Source of the DNA: an uncultured Prevotellaceae bacterium
GTDB lineage: Bacteria > Bacteroidota > Bacteroidia > Bacteroidales > Muribaculaceae
Reading direction: 5' to 3'
NCBI GenBank assembly: GCA_947169265.1
Contig: CAMVPC010000007.1
Coordinates: forward strand, 1-64,000
DNA: 64,000 nucleotides
In this document: positions 34,563 through 43,086 of the stretch, piece after piece
Layout of the letters: the number at the start of each line of letters is the position of its first letter
Position numbering within the stretch: position 1 is the stretch's first letter
Program-made: the position numbers and the translations under genes
Notes under the pieces: model-generated
What the model was told of the DNA's origin: nothing
The model's input: only the letters and a program-made list of their open reading frames with translations
The model's database searches: none

Positions 34563-34583
34563 TTTTAGATTTCAGATATTAGA
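34563..34583 (+). repeat. Heptad tandem repeat (TTTTAGA type), 3 units
   Basis: TTTTAGA, TTTCAGA, TATTAGA, beginning 12 bases after the stop of the GNAT-like gene. The order of variants (TTTTAG, TTTCAG, then TATTAG) parallels the tract at 11423-11457. Confidence 0.8.
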
Positions 34584-34615
34584 TAATTCACAAGAAAACG
34601 TATAACGTCCCTATC

Positions 34616-35929
34616 ATGATTTCAATCAATCACCAAGCCGTGCTCGGCACGGTAAACGAGAACGAGATTCAGGCCCTACGCCCTGTGGCGCAGGCCGCAG
34701 TAGAAACCCTGGAGCACGGCACGGGAGCCGGCAACGACTTCCTGGGCTGGTTGCACCTGCCAAGTGGCATCGAGCCGGCAATGCTCGACGACATCGAGAC
34801 GACGGCGCGCGCACTTCGCGCGCAATGCGACTATGTGGTGGCCATCGGCATCGGCGGCAGTTACCTGGGCGCCAAGGCCGTGATTGAGGCTTTGAGCGAC
34901 AATTTCGCGGCTTACAAGCCCACGACAGGCGCCAAGGTCGTGTTTGCCGGCAACAACATCGGCGAGGACTACCTCTACGACCTGATGAAACTGCTCGACG
35001 GCAAGCGCTTCGGCATCGTGGTCATCTCGAAGAGCGGCACCACGACCGAGCCTGCCATCGCTTTTCGTCTGCTCAAGGAGAAACTCGAGAAGCAGGTGGG
35101 TAAAGACGCGGCCTCGAAGCTCATCGTGGCCATCACCGACGAGCGCCGCGGCGCGCTTCGCTCGCTGGCTACCGAAGAGGGCTACAAGACTTACGTGATT
35201 CCCGACAACGTGGGCGGCCGCTTCTCAGTGCTCACACCGGTGGGCTTGCTGCCCATCGCCATCGCCGGCTTCGATATCAAGGCCCTGGTGGCGGGTGCTG
35301 TCGACATGGAGCGCGGCGATGACGCCATGGTGCTCGACTACGCGATGACGCGCAATGCGCTTTACCGCGCCGGCAAGAAGATTGAAATCCTCGTCAACTT
35401 CAACCCGTCGCTGCACTACCTCGCCGAGTGGTGGAAACAGCTCTACGGCGAGAGCGAGGGCAAGGACAAGAAGGGAATCTTCCCGGCCAGCGTGGATTTC
35501 ACCACCGACCTCCACTCCATGGGACAATGGGTGCAGGACGGCGAGCGAACCATCTTCGAGACTGTCATCACGGTGGAAAAGCCTCGCAACAAGGTCGTTA
35601 TCCCCAGCGACAACGATGACCTTGACGGACTTAACTACATCGCCGGCAAGCGCGTGGACGAGGTGAACAAGATGGCCGAGCTGGGTACACGCCTGGCCCA
35701 CGTTGACGGCGGCGTGCCCAATATCGTGATTACGCTACCCGCCCTCGACGAGCGCTCACTGGGACAACTCATTTACTTCTTTGAGAAAGCGTGCGGTGTG
35801 AGCGGCTACGTGCTCGACGTGAATCCGTTCAACCAGCCCGGCGTGGAGGCTTATAAGAAGAACATGTTCGCCCTGCTCAACAAGCCCGGCTACGAGGCCG
35901 AGAGCGCGGCAATTCAAGCCAAACTGTAA
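34616..35929 (+). CDS. pgi: Glucose-6-phosphate isomerase
   Basis: Interconverts glucose 6-phosphate and fructose 6-phosphate in glycolysis. The 437-residue protein is of the shorter bacterial type, with the sugar-phosphate site [12 protein letters not shown], the SKSGTTTEP loop, the [16 protein letters not shown] segment and the catalytic-region stretch [12 protein letters not shown]. The length is normal for Bacteroidales. It leads a tight cluster with ribF (15-base gap) and upp. Confidence 0.96.
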   Translation: MISINHQAVLGTVNENEIQALRPVAQAAVETLEHGTGAGNDFLGWLHLPSGIEPAMLDDIETTARALRAQCDYVVAIGIGGSYLGAKAVIEALSDNFAAYKPTTGAKVVFAGNNIGEDYLYDLMKLLDGKRFGIVVISKSGTTTEPAIAFRLLKEKLEKQVGKDAASKLIVAITDERRGALRSLATEEGYKTYVIPDNVGGRFSVLTPVGLLPIAIAGFDIKALVAGAVDMERGDDAMVLDYAMTRNALYRAGKKIEILVNFNPSLHYLAEWWKQLYGESEGKDKKGIFPASVDFTTDLHSMGQWVQDGERTIFETVITVEKPRNKVVIPSDNDDLDGLNYIAGKRVDEVNKMAELGTRLAHVDGGVPNIVITLPALDERSLGQLIYFFEKACGVSGYVLDVNPFNQPGVEAYKKNMFALLNKPGYEAESAAIQAKL

Positions 35930-35944
35930 TAGCGAGCCGGGCAG

Positions 35945-36940
35945 ATGTCTTCGGCCTTGACAGGCAATGAACACACTCCGGCCGAGCGGCTGGTGGCGAC
36001 GGTGGGCAACTTCGATGGTGTCCACCGCGGCCATGTGCATCTCATCGAACGGGTGAGGCGCGAAGGCCGCGCACGCGGCCTTTCGAGCGCGGTGGTCACG
36101 TTCAGGAACCATCCGGCGAGCGTGCTGCACCCCGACCGGCCGGTGCAACTGCTGTGGCCCATGATGGGCCGCGAGAAAACCGAGGCGTTGCGCGCTACGG
36201 GCATCGACAGGGTGATATGGCTCGACTTCACGCCTGCCATGGCCGCGATGAGCTCGACGCAATTCATCGAATGGCTGCATCGCGAGCATGGCGTTGACGT
36301 GCTCGTGATGGGCTATAACCACAGGCTGGGGCACGACCGCAGCGGCCTGGCTGACGGCATAGCGCCGACAGTGGGCGTCGAGATTGTGCACGCCGACGAA
36401 TACGCCGGCCCCGAGGCTCCGGTGAGTTCGTCGCTCATCCGCGACCTCATCGCGCGAGGCGATGTGAAAGAAGCGGCGCGCAAGTGGGGCCGCGCGGTGA
36501 CACTGAGCGGCACCGTGGTCGACGGGCGCAAGAATGGCCGAAAGTTGGGATTTCCCACTGCCAACATCCGGCATGCCGACGACCAAGTGTGGCCTCCCGT
36601 TGGAGCCTACGCCGCTCTCGTGACCATCGACGAACGCCACGTGGAGCCGCCGTTGCTTGGCATGGTGGGCGTGACACGGCGCCCCACGCTCATGGGCGAC
36701 TCGAGCGGCACGACGGGTGCCGAGGTTCACATCTTCGACTTCGACGGCGACCTCTACAGACACCGGGTGAGCCTTGAGCTCGTGGAGCAACTGCGACCCG
36801 AGCGCCGATTTGCCGACCTTGCCGCGCTGAGGCAACAGCTGAGTGCCGACCGCGAGCAGGCCCTTGCCGTGCTACGGCGGCATCTTGTGCACCGCTCCTC
36901 TCCCGAAAGAACTGAAAACAACCATTTTTCACCTCAATAA
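35945..36940 (+). CDS. ribF: Bifunctional riboflavin kinase/FAD synthetase
   Basis: Makes FMN and FAD from riboflavin. The N-terminal FAD synthetase half carries GNFDGVHRGH, the FRNHPASVL stretch and the loop SSSLIRDLIARGDV; the C-terminal kinase half (from about residue 180) has the flavin/ATP loop GRKLGFPTANI and the closing FLAD-type helix. The length of 331 is normal. It lies between pgi and upp with 15-base gaps and is probably co-transcribed with them. Confidence 0.95.
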   Translation: MSSALTGNEHTPAERLVATVGNFDGVHRGHVHLIERVRREGRARGLSSAVVTFRNHPASVLHPDRPVQLLWPMMGREKTEALRATGIDRVIWLDFTPAMAAMSSTQFIEWLHREHGVDVLVMGYNHRLGHDRSGLADGIAPTVGVEIVHADEYAGPEAPVSSSLIRDLIARGDVKEAARKWGRAVTLSGTVVDGRKNGRKLGFPTANIRHADDQVWPPVGAYAALVTIDERHVEPPLLGMVGVTRRPTLMGDSSGTTGAEVHIFDFDGDLYRHRVSLELVEQLRPERRFADLAALRQQLSADREQALAVLRRHLVHRSSPERTENNHFSPQ

Positions 36941-36955
36941 GTAATTCACTTAATT

Positions 36956-37612
36956 ATGGAAATCATCAATCTGTGTGACAACAACTCGCTCGTGGGGCAG
37001 TTCATGAGCGAGCTCCGCGACAAGGACCTGCAACAGGAGCGTTTCCGCTTCCGTGCCAACATTCAGCGCCTGGGTCAAATCATGGCCTATGAGATATCGA
37101 AACACATAGAGTATAAAACTGTTGATACCGTCACACCGCTGGGCGTGGCCAAGACCAACGTCATTGCCGACCGTGTGGTGCTCGCCACCATCCTGCGCGC
37201 CGGACTTCCTTTCCATGAGGGCTTCCTGAGCTACTTTGACCAGGCCGAGAACGCCTTTGTGAGCGCTTACCGCAAGTATATCCCCGACACCGATGAGTTT
37301 AACGTCCACATCGAGTATATGGCAAGCCCCCGCATTGACGATAAAGTCGTCGTCATCGCCGACCCGATGCTCGCTACTGGCTCGTCGATGGACCTCGCTT
37401 ACCAGGCACTCAAAACCAAGGGTCATCCCAAGCACGTGCACATGGCGGCGGTCATCGCCAGCGACCAGGCCATCGAGTACCTCCGCACGAAACTGGCCCG
37501 CGAGCCGATCACGCTGTGGACGTGCGACACCGACCACGAGCTGAACGCGCACAGCTACATCGTGCCGGGCCTGGGCGACGCCGGCGACCTGCTCTATGGC
37601 GACAAGGAGTAA
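36956..37612 (+). CDS. upp: Uracil phosphoribosyltransferase
   Basis: Salvages uracil to UMP using PRPP. The 218-residue protein has the PRPP loop VVVIADPMLATGSSM, the RAGLPFHEGFL segment and the uracil-site C-terminal stretch YIVPGLGDAGDLLYG. The length is normal. It is the last gene of the pgi-ribF-upp cluster; the next gene has its own promoter. Confidence 0.95.
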   Translation: MEIINLCDNNSLVGQFMSELRDKDLQQERFRFRANIQRLGQIMAYEISKHIEYKTVDTVTPLGVAKTNVIADRVVLATILRAGLPFHEGFLSYFDQAENAFVSAYRKYIPDTDEFNVHIEYMASPRIDDKVVVIADPMLATGSSMDLAYQALKTKGHPKHVHMAAVIASDQAIEYLRTKLAREPITLWTCDTDHELNAHSYIVPGLGDAGDLLYGDKE

Positions 37613-37639
37613 GAAAACCGAAAATATGGCCGCCAAATG

Positions 37640-37670
37640 TTGCGGTTTTGTGAAAATTTGATTATTTTTG
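37640..37670 (+). promoter_or_regulatory. Promoter of the SDR gene
   Basis: TTG at 37640-37642, 20 bases, TATTTTTG at 37663-37670, 26 bases before the ATG at 37697. Confidence 0.7.
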
Positions 37671-37696
37671 CCTTTTGGATTTAAAAAATTGATATA

Positions 37697-38530
37697 ATGG
37701 AAGCTAATACTACACCTATATATGTGGTGACCGGTGCCACCGGTGTGATGGGCCGCGTCATCGTCAAGCGCCTGGCCGAGCAGGGCAAGCCGCTGCTGCT
37801 GGCTTGCCGCAGCATGAAAAGCGGCGAGGAACTGGCCTCGTCGTTGCGTCAAGAGAGCGGTAACGCCGACATTACGGCGATGTTGCTCGACTTGAGCTCG
37901 TTTGCCGACGTCAAGCAATTCGTTGAGCAGGTGCGCAAGATGAACCGCCCCGTGGCGGCGCTCATCAACAATGCGGCCCACCTGTCGCGCAAGCGCGAGA
38001 AGACCGTCGACGGCTACGAGCGCACCATCCAAGTGAACTTCCTGAGCACCGCGCTGCTGTCGCTGCTCTTCAAGCCGCTGATGATTGAAAACGGTCGCAT
38101 CGTGATGACCACATCGCCCACGCGCAATTTCACGTCGCTGCCCTACGAATTTCCGGCCGTGAACAACTATGTGCCGTTCACCACCTTTGCCCAAAGCAAG
38201 CTGGCCCTGACGCTGTTTTCCATTTATCTATCGACCACTTTGCGTCACAGCAGCATCAACGTGAACTGCGCCGACCCCGGGCTAATCAACACGGGCTTGC
38301 TGTCGCTGGGCAACTGGATGTACAAGGTGAGCGACCGCCTCAGCCACACGCTCATCCACAATCCCGAGGATGGCGCCATCGCCACGCTTCGCGCGCTGGA
38401 ATCGAGCGACACCGGCTTCATTTTCAAGGGCCTGGACCGTCAGGTGAAGGTGTCGACGTTGCTCAAGAACCGCGAGGTGTTTGCTAAGCTATGCACCGAC
38501 ACGATGCGCATTCTCAAGAAATACCTCTAA
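37697..38530 (+). CDS. Short-chain dehydrogenase-like protein with Phe in place of the catalytic Tyr
   Basis: A 277-residue Rossmann-fold protein of the SDR family. The cofactor loop is TGATGVMGR (about 12-20), the structural motif is NNAAH, and the active-site Ser region is MTTSPTRNF. Where the family has Tyr-x-x-x-Lys, this protein reads F-A-Q-S-K (TTTGCCCAAAGCAAG), so the proton-donating tyrosine is missing while the lysine is kept. It may be a non-catalytic or altered-activity SDR. It has a good promoter and is followed after 18 bases by a HAD phosphatase gene. Confidence 0.85.
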   Translation: MEANTTPIYVVTGATGVMGRVIVKRLAEQGKPLLLACRSMKSGEELASSLRQESGNADITAMLLDLSSFADVKQFVEQVRKMNRPVAALINNAAHLSRKREKTVDGYERTIQVNFLSTALLSLLFKPLMIENGRIVMTTSPTRNFTSLPYEFPAVNNYVPFTTFAQSKLALTLFSIYLSTTLRHSSINVNCADPGLINTGLLSLGNWMYKVSDRLSHTLIHNPEDGAIATLRALESSDTGFIFKGLDRQVKVSTLLKNREVFAKLCTDTMRILKKYL

Positions 38531-38548
38531 CGCAGAACAGCAACTTCA

Positions 38549-39193
38549 ATGGCGAACAAGATACCGGGAATCAATAATTTACTCTTCGACCAGGGCGGTG
38601 TGATTGTGGACCTCGACCGCAACCGGTGCTTGAAGGCCCTCGAGGAACTGGGCATGGAGCACCCCGAGGAGATGATAGGGCTTTACCTGCAGGCCGGCCC
38701 GTTCCGGGCCCTGGAGGCCGGCGCGATGAGCGTGGACGAGTTCCACGCGGCTGTGTCGCCCTATTTTCCCGTCGGCGTGACCACCGAAGCCATCGACGCG
38801 GCTTTCTCGTCGTTCATCGTGGGGATTCCCCGTCACCGCCTCGCCACACTGCGGGCGTTGCGGGAGCGTTACCGCACCTATATCCTGTCGAACACCAACC
38901 CCATCATGTTCAACGGTGTCATCGCGCGGGCGTTTGCCCAGGAGGGACTCGACGTGCACGCTTATTTCGACGGCATCACAGTGAGCTACGAAGCGGGCTA
39001 CAACAAGCCCGACCGCGGCATCTTCGACTACGCGATTTCAACGATGGGCATCGTGCCGGCCGAAACGCTCTTCCTCGACGACGGTCAGGAGAACCTCGAC
39101 GCGGCGGCGGCGCTCGGTTTCCACACTTTGCTGGTGCCCGCCGGAGCTGAGTTCGGACATTTGCTGCAGGCGCTCGAGGAACAATCCCGCTAA
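38549..39193 (+). CDS. HAD family phosphatase, YihX-like
   Basis: A 214-residue HAD hydrolase. Motif I is FDQGGVIVDLD, with the glycine after the nucleophile region seen in the YihX/epoxide-hydrolase-like branch; motif II is ILSNTN; motif III is the KPD loop (YNKPDRGIFDYAI); and motif IV is FLDDGQENLDAA. YihX acts on alpha-glucose 1-phosphate; the substrate here is unknown. It is probably co-transcribed with the SDR-like gene. Confidence 0.88.
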   Translation: MANKIPGINNLLFDQGGVIVDLDRNRCLKALEELGMEHPEEMIGLYLQAGPFRALEAGAMSVDEFHAAVSPYFPVGVTTEAIDAAFSSFIVGIPRHRLATLRALRERYRTYILSNTNPIMFNGVIARAFAQEGLDVHAYFDGITVSYEAGYNKPDRGIFDYAISTMGIVPAETLFLDDGQENLDAAAALGFHTLLVPAGAEFGHLLQALEEQSR

Positions 39194-39247
39194 ATCAAAT
39201 AAATAGTATAGTAATAACCCCCAATTTCAAAAAACAAGACAAACAAG

Positions 39248-39721
39248 ATGAAAAAATTAGTGATGTTTGCCGTGGCCGTTATGGTGGCCTTCAGCGGCTT
39301 GTCGGTTACTCTCGACGACCTGTACAAGTATGTGGAGAAATGCGGCGGCTCGGTCATAGAGTTGCCCCAAGAGATGATGGCCATGATGATGCAGCAGCAA
39401 GCGGGCAAGGAAGCCCAGGGGCTCAAGGACATCGAAAGCATGAAGATGGGCATGATCGAAAACGCCACCAAGGAGCAGAAAATCGGCCTCAAAGCCATTG
39501 TCGACCAGGGCATTGAAGGTTACACCGACATGAACGAGATGCTCGCCGCCATGGGACAGAAGAACGACGACGAGAGCGTGAAGATTCTCTTCAAGATGGA
39601 TCCCAAGACCGAGAAGTTCACGAGCTTTGTCATTGTCACGCTCGAAGACCAGGACAACTCAATAGGCGTGGTCCAGATGGACGGACAGCTTACGCTCGAC
39701 GATCTGTCGAAGATGAAATAA
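39248..39721 (+). CDS. Small secreted protein, DUF4252-like
   Basis: A 157-residue protein with an N-terminal signal peptide (MKKLVMFAVAVMVAFSG) and no cysteine lipobox. The closing part (SFVIVTLEDQDNSIGVVQMDG, then QLTLDDLSKM) resembles the end of DUF4252 proteins of Bacteroidota, whose function is unknown; the match is partial and I treat it as tentative. Methionine content in the first half is high. It lies 54 bases after the HAD gene and 21 bases before a helicase gene. Confidence 0.65.
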   Translation: MKKLVMFAVAVMVAFSGLSVTLDDLYKYVEKCGGSVIELPQEMMAMMMQQQAGKEAQGLKDIESMKMGMIENATKEQKIGLKAIVDQGIEGYTDMNEMLAAMGQKNDDESVKILFKMDPKTEKFTSFVIVTLEDQDNSIGVVQMDGQLTLDDLSKMK

Positions 39722-39742
39722 GGCTATCGGCGACCGGTAACA

Positions 39743-41644
39743 ATGAGCGGCATTTCGGTGTTAACCGAACTGCAACGCCAGCGCCGGCTGCTCGTGACCG
39801 AACAGGAACACGAGCGGTTGGAATATGCGCGCCAGGCCGAGCAATGGGGCGTGGAGCGTTGCGTGGCACGGGGTATCGCATGGTACCCCGTGTCGAGCGG
39901 TCGTGCCCATTACAATTCGCTCAACCAACTCGTGGCCGAAGTCACGCGCCCTGTCGAAGAGACCGACGTTCCCGACGATGAGGACGAACAGCAATTTGAG
40001 CCGGGCCGCCAGGTGGCGTTTTTCCATGTGAGCGGCAACGGTGAGGTGTCCTACCTCAAGCCCAAGGCGACGGTAAACTATGTGCGCGGGAACTCGATGG
40101 TGCTCGCCATCGACCATGAGGCCGCCACGGTGCTGAGCAATAACGACGGCCGATTGGGCATCCAGCTCATGGCCGACGAAACCACACACCGCCTCATGCT
40201 CGAAGCTATCGACCGCGTGATGGCCGCGCGCGGCGACCGCCTGGCCTACTTGCGCGACTTGTTCTATCTCACGTCGCCACGCACGGCGCGCTTCTCGTTT
40301 GCTCCGATGCGATTTCCGTGGCTCAACGCCAGTCAGGAGCACGCCGTGAACGAGGTGCTCAGCGCCAAGGACGTGGCCATTGTGCACGGTCCGCCGGGCA
40401 CGGGCAAGACGACGACGCTCGTCGAGGCCATCACCGAGACGTTGCGTCGCGAGAGCCAGGTGCTGGTGTGCGCGCAGAGCAATATGGCCGTCGACTGGAT
40501 TAGCGAGAAACTGATGGAGCGCGGCATCGAGGTGTTGCGTGTGGGCAATCCCATGCGAGTGAACGACAAGATGCTGTCGCTCACTTACGAGCGGCGCTTC
40601 GAGAGCCACCCCGACTATCCGCAGCTGTGGGCGATGCGCAAGGCGATGCGCTCGATGCAGGGCAAGCGCGGACGAGGAGAGAGCGTGCACCAGCAGCTCG
40701 ACCGCTTGCGCAACCGGGCCAACGAGATTGAGCTTCGCATCCACAATTCCATCATGGACCATTGCCGCGTGGTAGCCTCGACACTCGCAGGCAGCGCGAA
40801 CCGCGTGCTCGACGGCACGACCTTCGGCACACTGTTTATCGACGAGGCCGCGCAAGCGCTCGAGGCGGCATGCTGGATTGCCATCCGCCGTTGCCGGCGC
40901 GTGGTGCTCGCCGGCGACCACTGCCAGCTTCCTCCCACCATCAAGAGCGTGGAAGCCCTCAAGGGCGGGCTGGGAACGACGCTCATGGAGCGCGTGGTGG
41001 CGACGCACCCCGAGGCCGTAACGCTGCTGCGCGTGCAGTACCGCATGCATGAGGCCATCATGCGTTTCTCGAGCGACTGGTTCTACGGGGGCCGCGTCGA
41101 GGCGCATCCGTCGGTGAGAAACCGGAGCATCCTCGACTACGACACGCCCGTCGAATGGATTGACACCGGCGTCACCGCCGACGAGGACGAGGACTTCAAG
41201 GAAGACGTGGTGAACGCCACCCGGGGGCGCATCAACCGCGGCGAGGCGGCGCTGACCATCGCCACGCTTGAGGGCCTCGTGGAGCGCCTCGGACGGCACC
41301 ATTTCGTCGAGGAGCGCATGGACGTGGGCATCATCTCCCCCTATCGCGCCCAGGTGCAGTACCTTCGCCGCTTGCTCAAGCACAGCGCGGCGCTCAAGCC
41401 GTTGCGACAGTACATCACCGTCAACACGGTGGACGGCTTCCAGGGACAGGAGCGAGACATCATCGTGGTGAGCCTCGTGCGGAGCAACGAGCAGGGCCAA
41501 ATAGGTTTCCTGCGCGACTTGCGGCGCATGAACGTGGCTATGACGCGCGCCCGCATGAAACTCATCGTGCTGGGCAACGCCACCACGCTTCGCCGCCACG
41601 GTTTTTACCGCAAGCTCTACGACTACATTCGCGGTTTGCAATAA
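39743..41644 (+). CDS. UPF1/DNA2-like superfamily 1 helicase
   Basis: A 633-residue ATP-dependent nucleic-acid helicase of the IGHMBP2/UPF1-like SF1B type. It has Walker A GPPGTGKTT (216-224), Walker B DEAAQ (about 367), motif III GDHCQLPPT, the YRMH motif, VDGFQGQERDIIVVSLVR (motif V) and MTRARMKL (motif VI). The N-terminal 200 residues include the small beta-barrel domain of this group. The role could be in DNA or RNA transactions; single copies without a partner are common in Bacteroidales. Confidence 0.92.
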   Translation: MSGISVLTELQRQRRLLVTEQEHERLEYARQAEQWGVERCVARGIAWYPVSSGRAHYNSLNQLVAEVTRPVEETDVPDDEDEQQFEPGRQVAFFHVSGNGEVSYLKPKATVNYVRGNSMVLAIDHEAATVLSNNDGRLGIQLMADETTHRLMLEAIDRVMAARGDRLAYLRDLFYLTSPRTARFSFAPMRFPWLNASQEHAVNEVLSAKDVAIVHGPPGTGKTTTLVEAITETLRRESQVLVCAQSNMAVDWISEKLMERGIEVLRVGNPMRVNDKMLSLTYERRFESHPDYPQLWAMRKAMRSMQGKRGRGESVHQQLDRLRNRANEIELRIHNSIMDHCRVVASTLAGSANRVLDGTTFGTLFIDEAAQALEAACWIAIRRCRRVVLAGDHCQLPPTIKSVEALKGGLGTTLMERVVATHPEAVTLLRVQYRMHEAIMRFSSDWFYGGRVEAHPSVRNRSILDYDTPVEWIDTGVTADEDEDFKEDVVNATRGRINRGEAALTIATLEGLVERLGRHHFVEERMDVGIISPYRAQVQYLRRLLKHSAALKPLRQYITVNTVDGFQGQERDIIVVSLVRSNEQGQIGFLRDLRRMNVAMTRARMKLIVLGNATTLRRHGFYRKLYDYIRGLQ

Positions 41645-41658
41645 ACTATTTACGGAAC

Positions 41659-43014
41659 ATGCAGCGCGACGCCATTGATTTCGGGAAAACGAATGTCTCC
41701 CGGCTCTTTGCCAAGATGTTCTTTCCCACGCTCATGGGATTGCTCTTCGGCTCGTTGCTCAATATTGCCGACGGCATCTTTGTGGGGCGAGGCGTGGGGA
41801 GTGACGCGCTTGCAGCCATCAATGTCGCGGCACCCGTGTTCTTGATAACGACCGGCGTGTCGCTGATGTTTGCTACGGGAGTGAGTATCGTGGCCTCCAT
41901 CCACATGTCGCGCAAAAATTTCAAGGCGGCCAACATCAACATCACCCAGGCGCTCACGGTTCCGTTACTGCTCATGACAATTGTCCTCGCCGTCATCGAC
42001 TGTTTCCCGAGGACTGTCACGTTTCTCTTCGGCGGGTCGGAACGATTGGTCCCGCTGGTGACCGACTATCTCATCTGGGTGTCACCATCGATGCTGATGT
42101 GTGTTGTCCTGTTTGTGGGCATGTTTGCCGTCAGGCTCGACGGCTCGCCCAATTTTGCCATGGCGGTCAATATCTTTGAGGCCGTGCTCAACATCATTCT
42201 CGACTATGTGTTTGTCTTCCCGCTGGGCATGGGCATCAAGGGGGCAGCCATCGCCACCAGCATCGCGTCGATACTCTCGGCCGCCCTGGTGCTGGTGTAT
42301 ATGTTCTTCTTCACCAAAACCATAGGGTTCTATCGGCCCAAGTTCAGCGCCAAGGCCATTCGGCTTACCGCACGCAATGTGGGCTACATGTGCAGGATGG
42401 GCTTCTCCACATTCCTGGGCGAGACGGCCATTTGCTGCACGATGATAGTGGGTAATTTTATGTTTATGCGCTATTTGCGAGAAGACGGCGTGGCGGCCTT
42501 CTCGGTGGCGTGCTACCTGTTCCCGCTGGTGTTCATGGCCGGCAACGCCGTGGCGCAGTCGTCGCAACCCATCATCAGCTACAATCACGGCCAGGGCAAC
42601 AAGGAGCGCGTGCGGCGCACGTTCAAGATAGCGCTCATCGTCTCCAGTGTGATGGGGGTTCTCATCACTATCTTGGGCGTCACGGCGAGTCCCCTGCTCG
42701 TGGATATGTTTCTTGAGCCGGGCATCGCGGCGTGGAAGATCGCGGTCGACGGTTTCCCGCTTTACGCCACCTGTTTTGTGTTTTTCACGCTCAACATTGT
42801 GCTCATCGGCTACTTCCAGAGCATTGAGCGGTCGAGGCGCGCCACCTTGTTCATGCTGTTGCGGGGATATGTGCTCGTCATTCCCAGCTTCCTGATTCTG
42901 CCTCGGCTGCTGGGCCCGGCGGGGCTGTGGCTCGCCATCCCCGTGGCCGAGACACTCACGTTCGTCACCACTATCATCACCATGGCGTTGCCGCTAAAAC
43001 ACCACTCTCGATAG
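41659..43014 (+). CDS. MATE family efflux transporter
   Basis: A second multidrug/toxin exporter of the MATE family (451 residues, about twelve membrane segments), with the family opening FPTLMGLLFGSLLNIADGIFVG and the second-half motif QSSQPIISYNHGQGNKER. It differs clearly from the MATE protein at 3831. It begins 15 bases after the helicase stop codon and ends just before a strong terminator, closing the gene run that starts at 37697. Confidence 0.92.
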   Translation: MQRDAIDFGKTNVSRLFAKMFFPTLMGLLFGSLLNIADGIFVGRGVGSDALAAINVAAPVFLITTGVSLMFATGVSIVASIHMSRKNFKAANINITQALTVPLLLMTIVLAVIDCFPRTVTFLFGGSERLVPLVTDYLIWVSPSMLMCVVLFVGMFAVRLDGSPNFAMAVNIFEAVLNIILDYVFVFPLGMGIKGAAIATSIASILSAALVLVYMFFFTKTIGFYRPKFSAKAIRLTARNVGYMCRMGFSTFLGETAICCTMIVGNFMFMRYLREDGVAAFSVACYLFPLVFMAGNAVAQSSQPIISYNHGQGNKERVRRTFKIALIVSSVMGVLITILGVTASPLLVDMFLEPGIAAWKIAVDGFPLYATCFVFFTLNIVLIGYFQSIERSRRATLFMLLRGYVLVIPSFLILPRLLGPAGLWLAIPVAETLTFVTTIITMALPLKHHSR

Positions 43015-43030
43015 TGCTCCATAGAACTAA

Positions 43031-43069
43031 TGAGGCGGGAGTGGGTCACTCGGCCCGCTCCCGCCTCAA
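43031..43069. terminator. Bidirectional terminator between MATE and dockerin-protein genes
   Basis: TGAGGCGGGAG and CTCCCGCCTCA form an 11-bp stem extended inward by TGGG/CCCG. It lies in the 72-base gap between convergent genes. Confidence 0.75.
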
Positions 43070-43086
43070 TCGTTATTGTCTCATTC

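Noticed and set aside
39761..41641. Long open frame (626 codons) antisense to the helicase gene
   Set aside because: The helicase on the plus strand has all SF1 motifs; the antisense frame has none.
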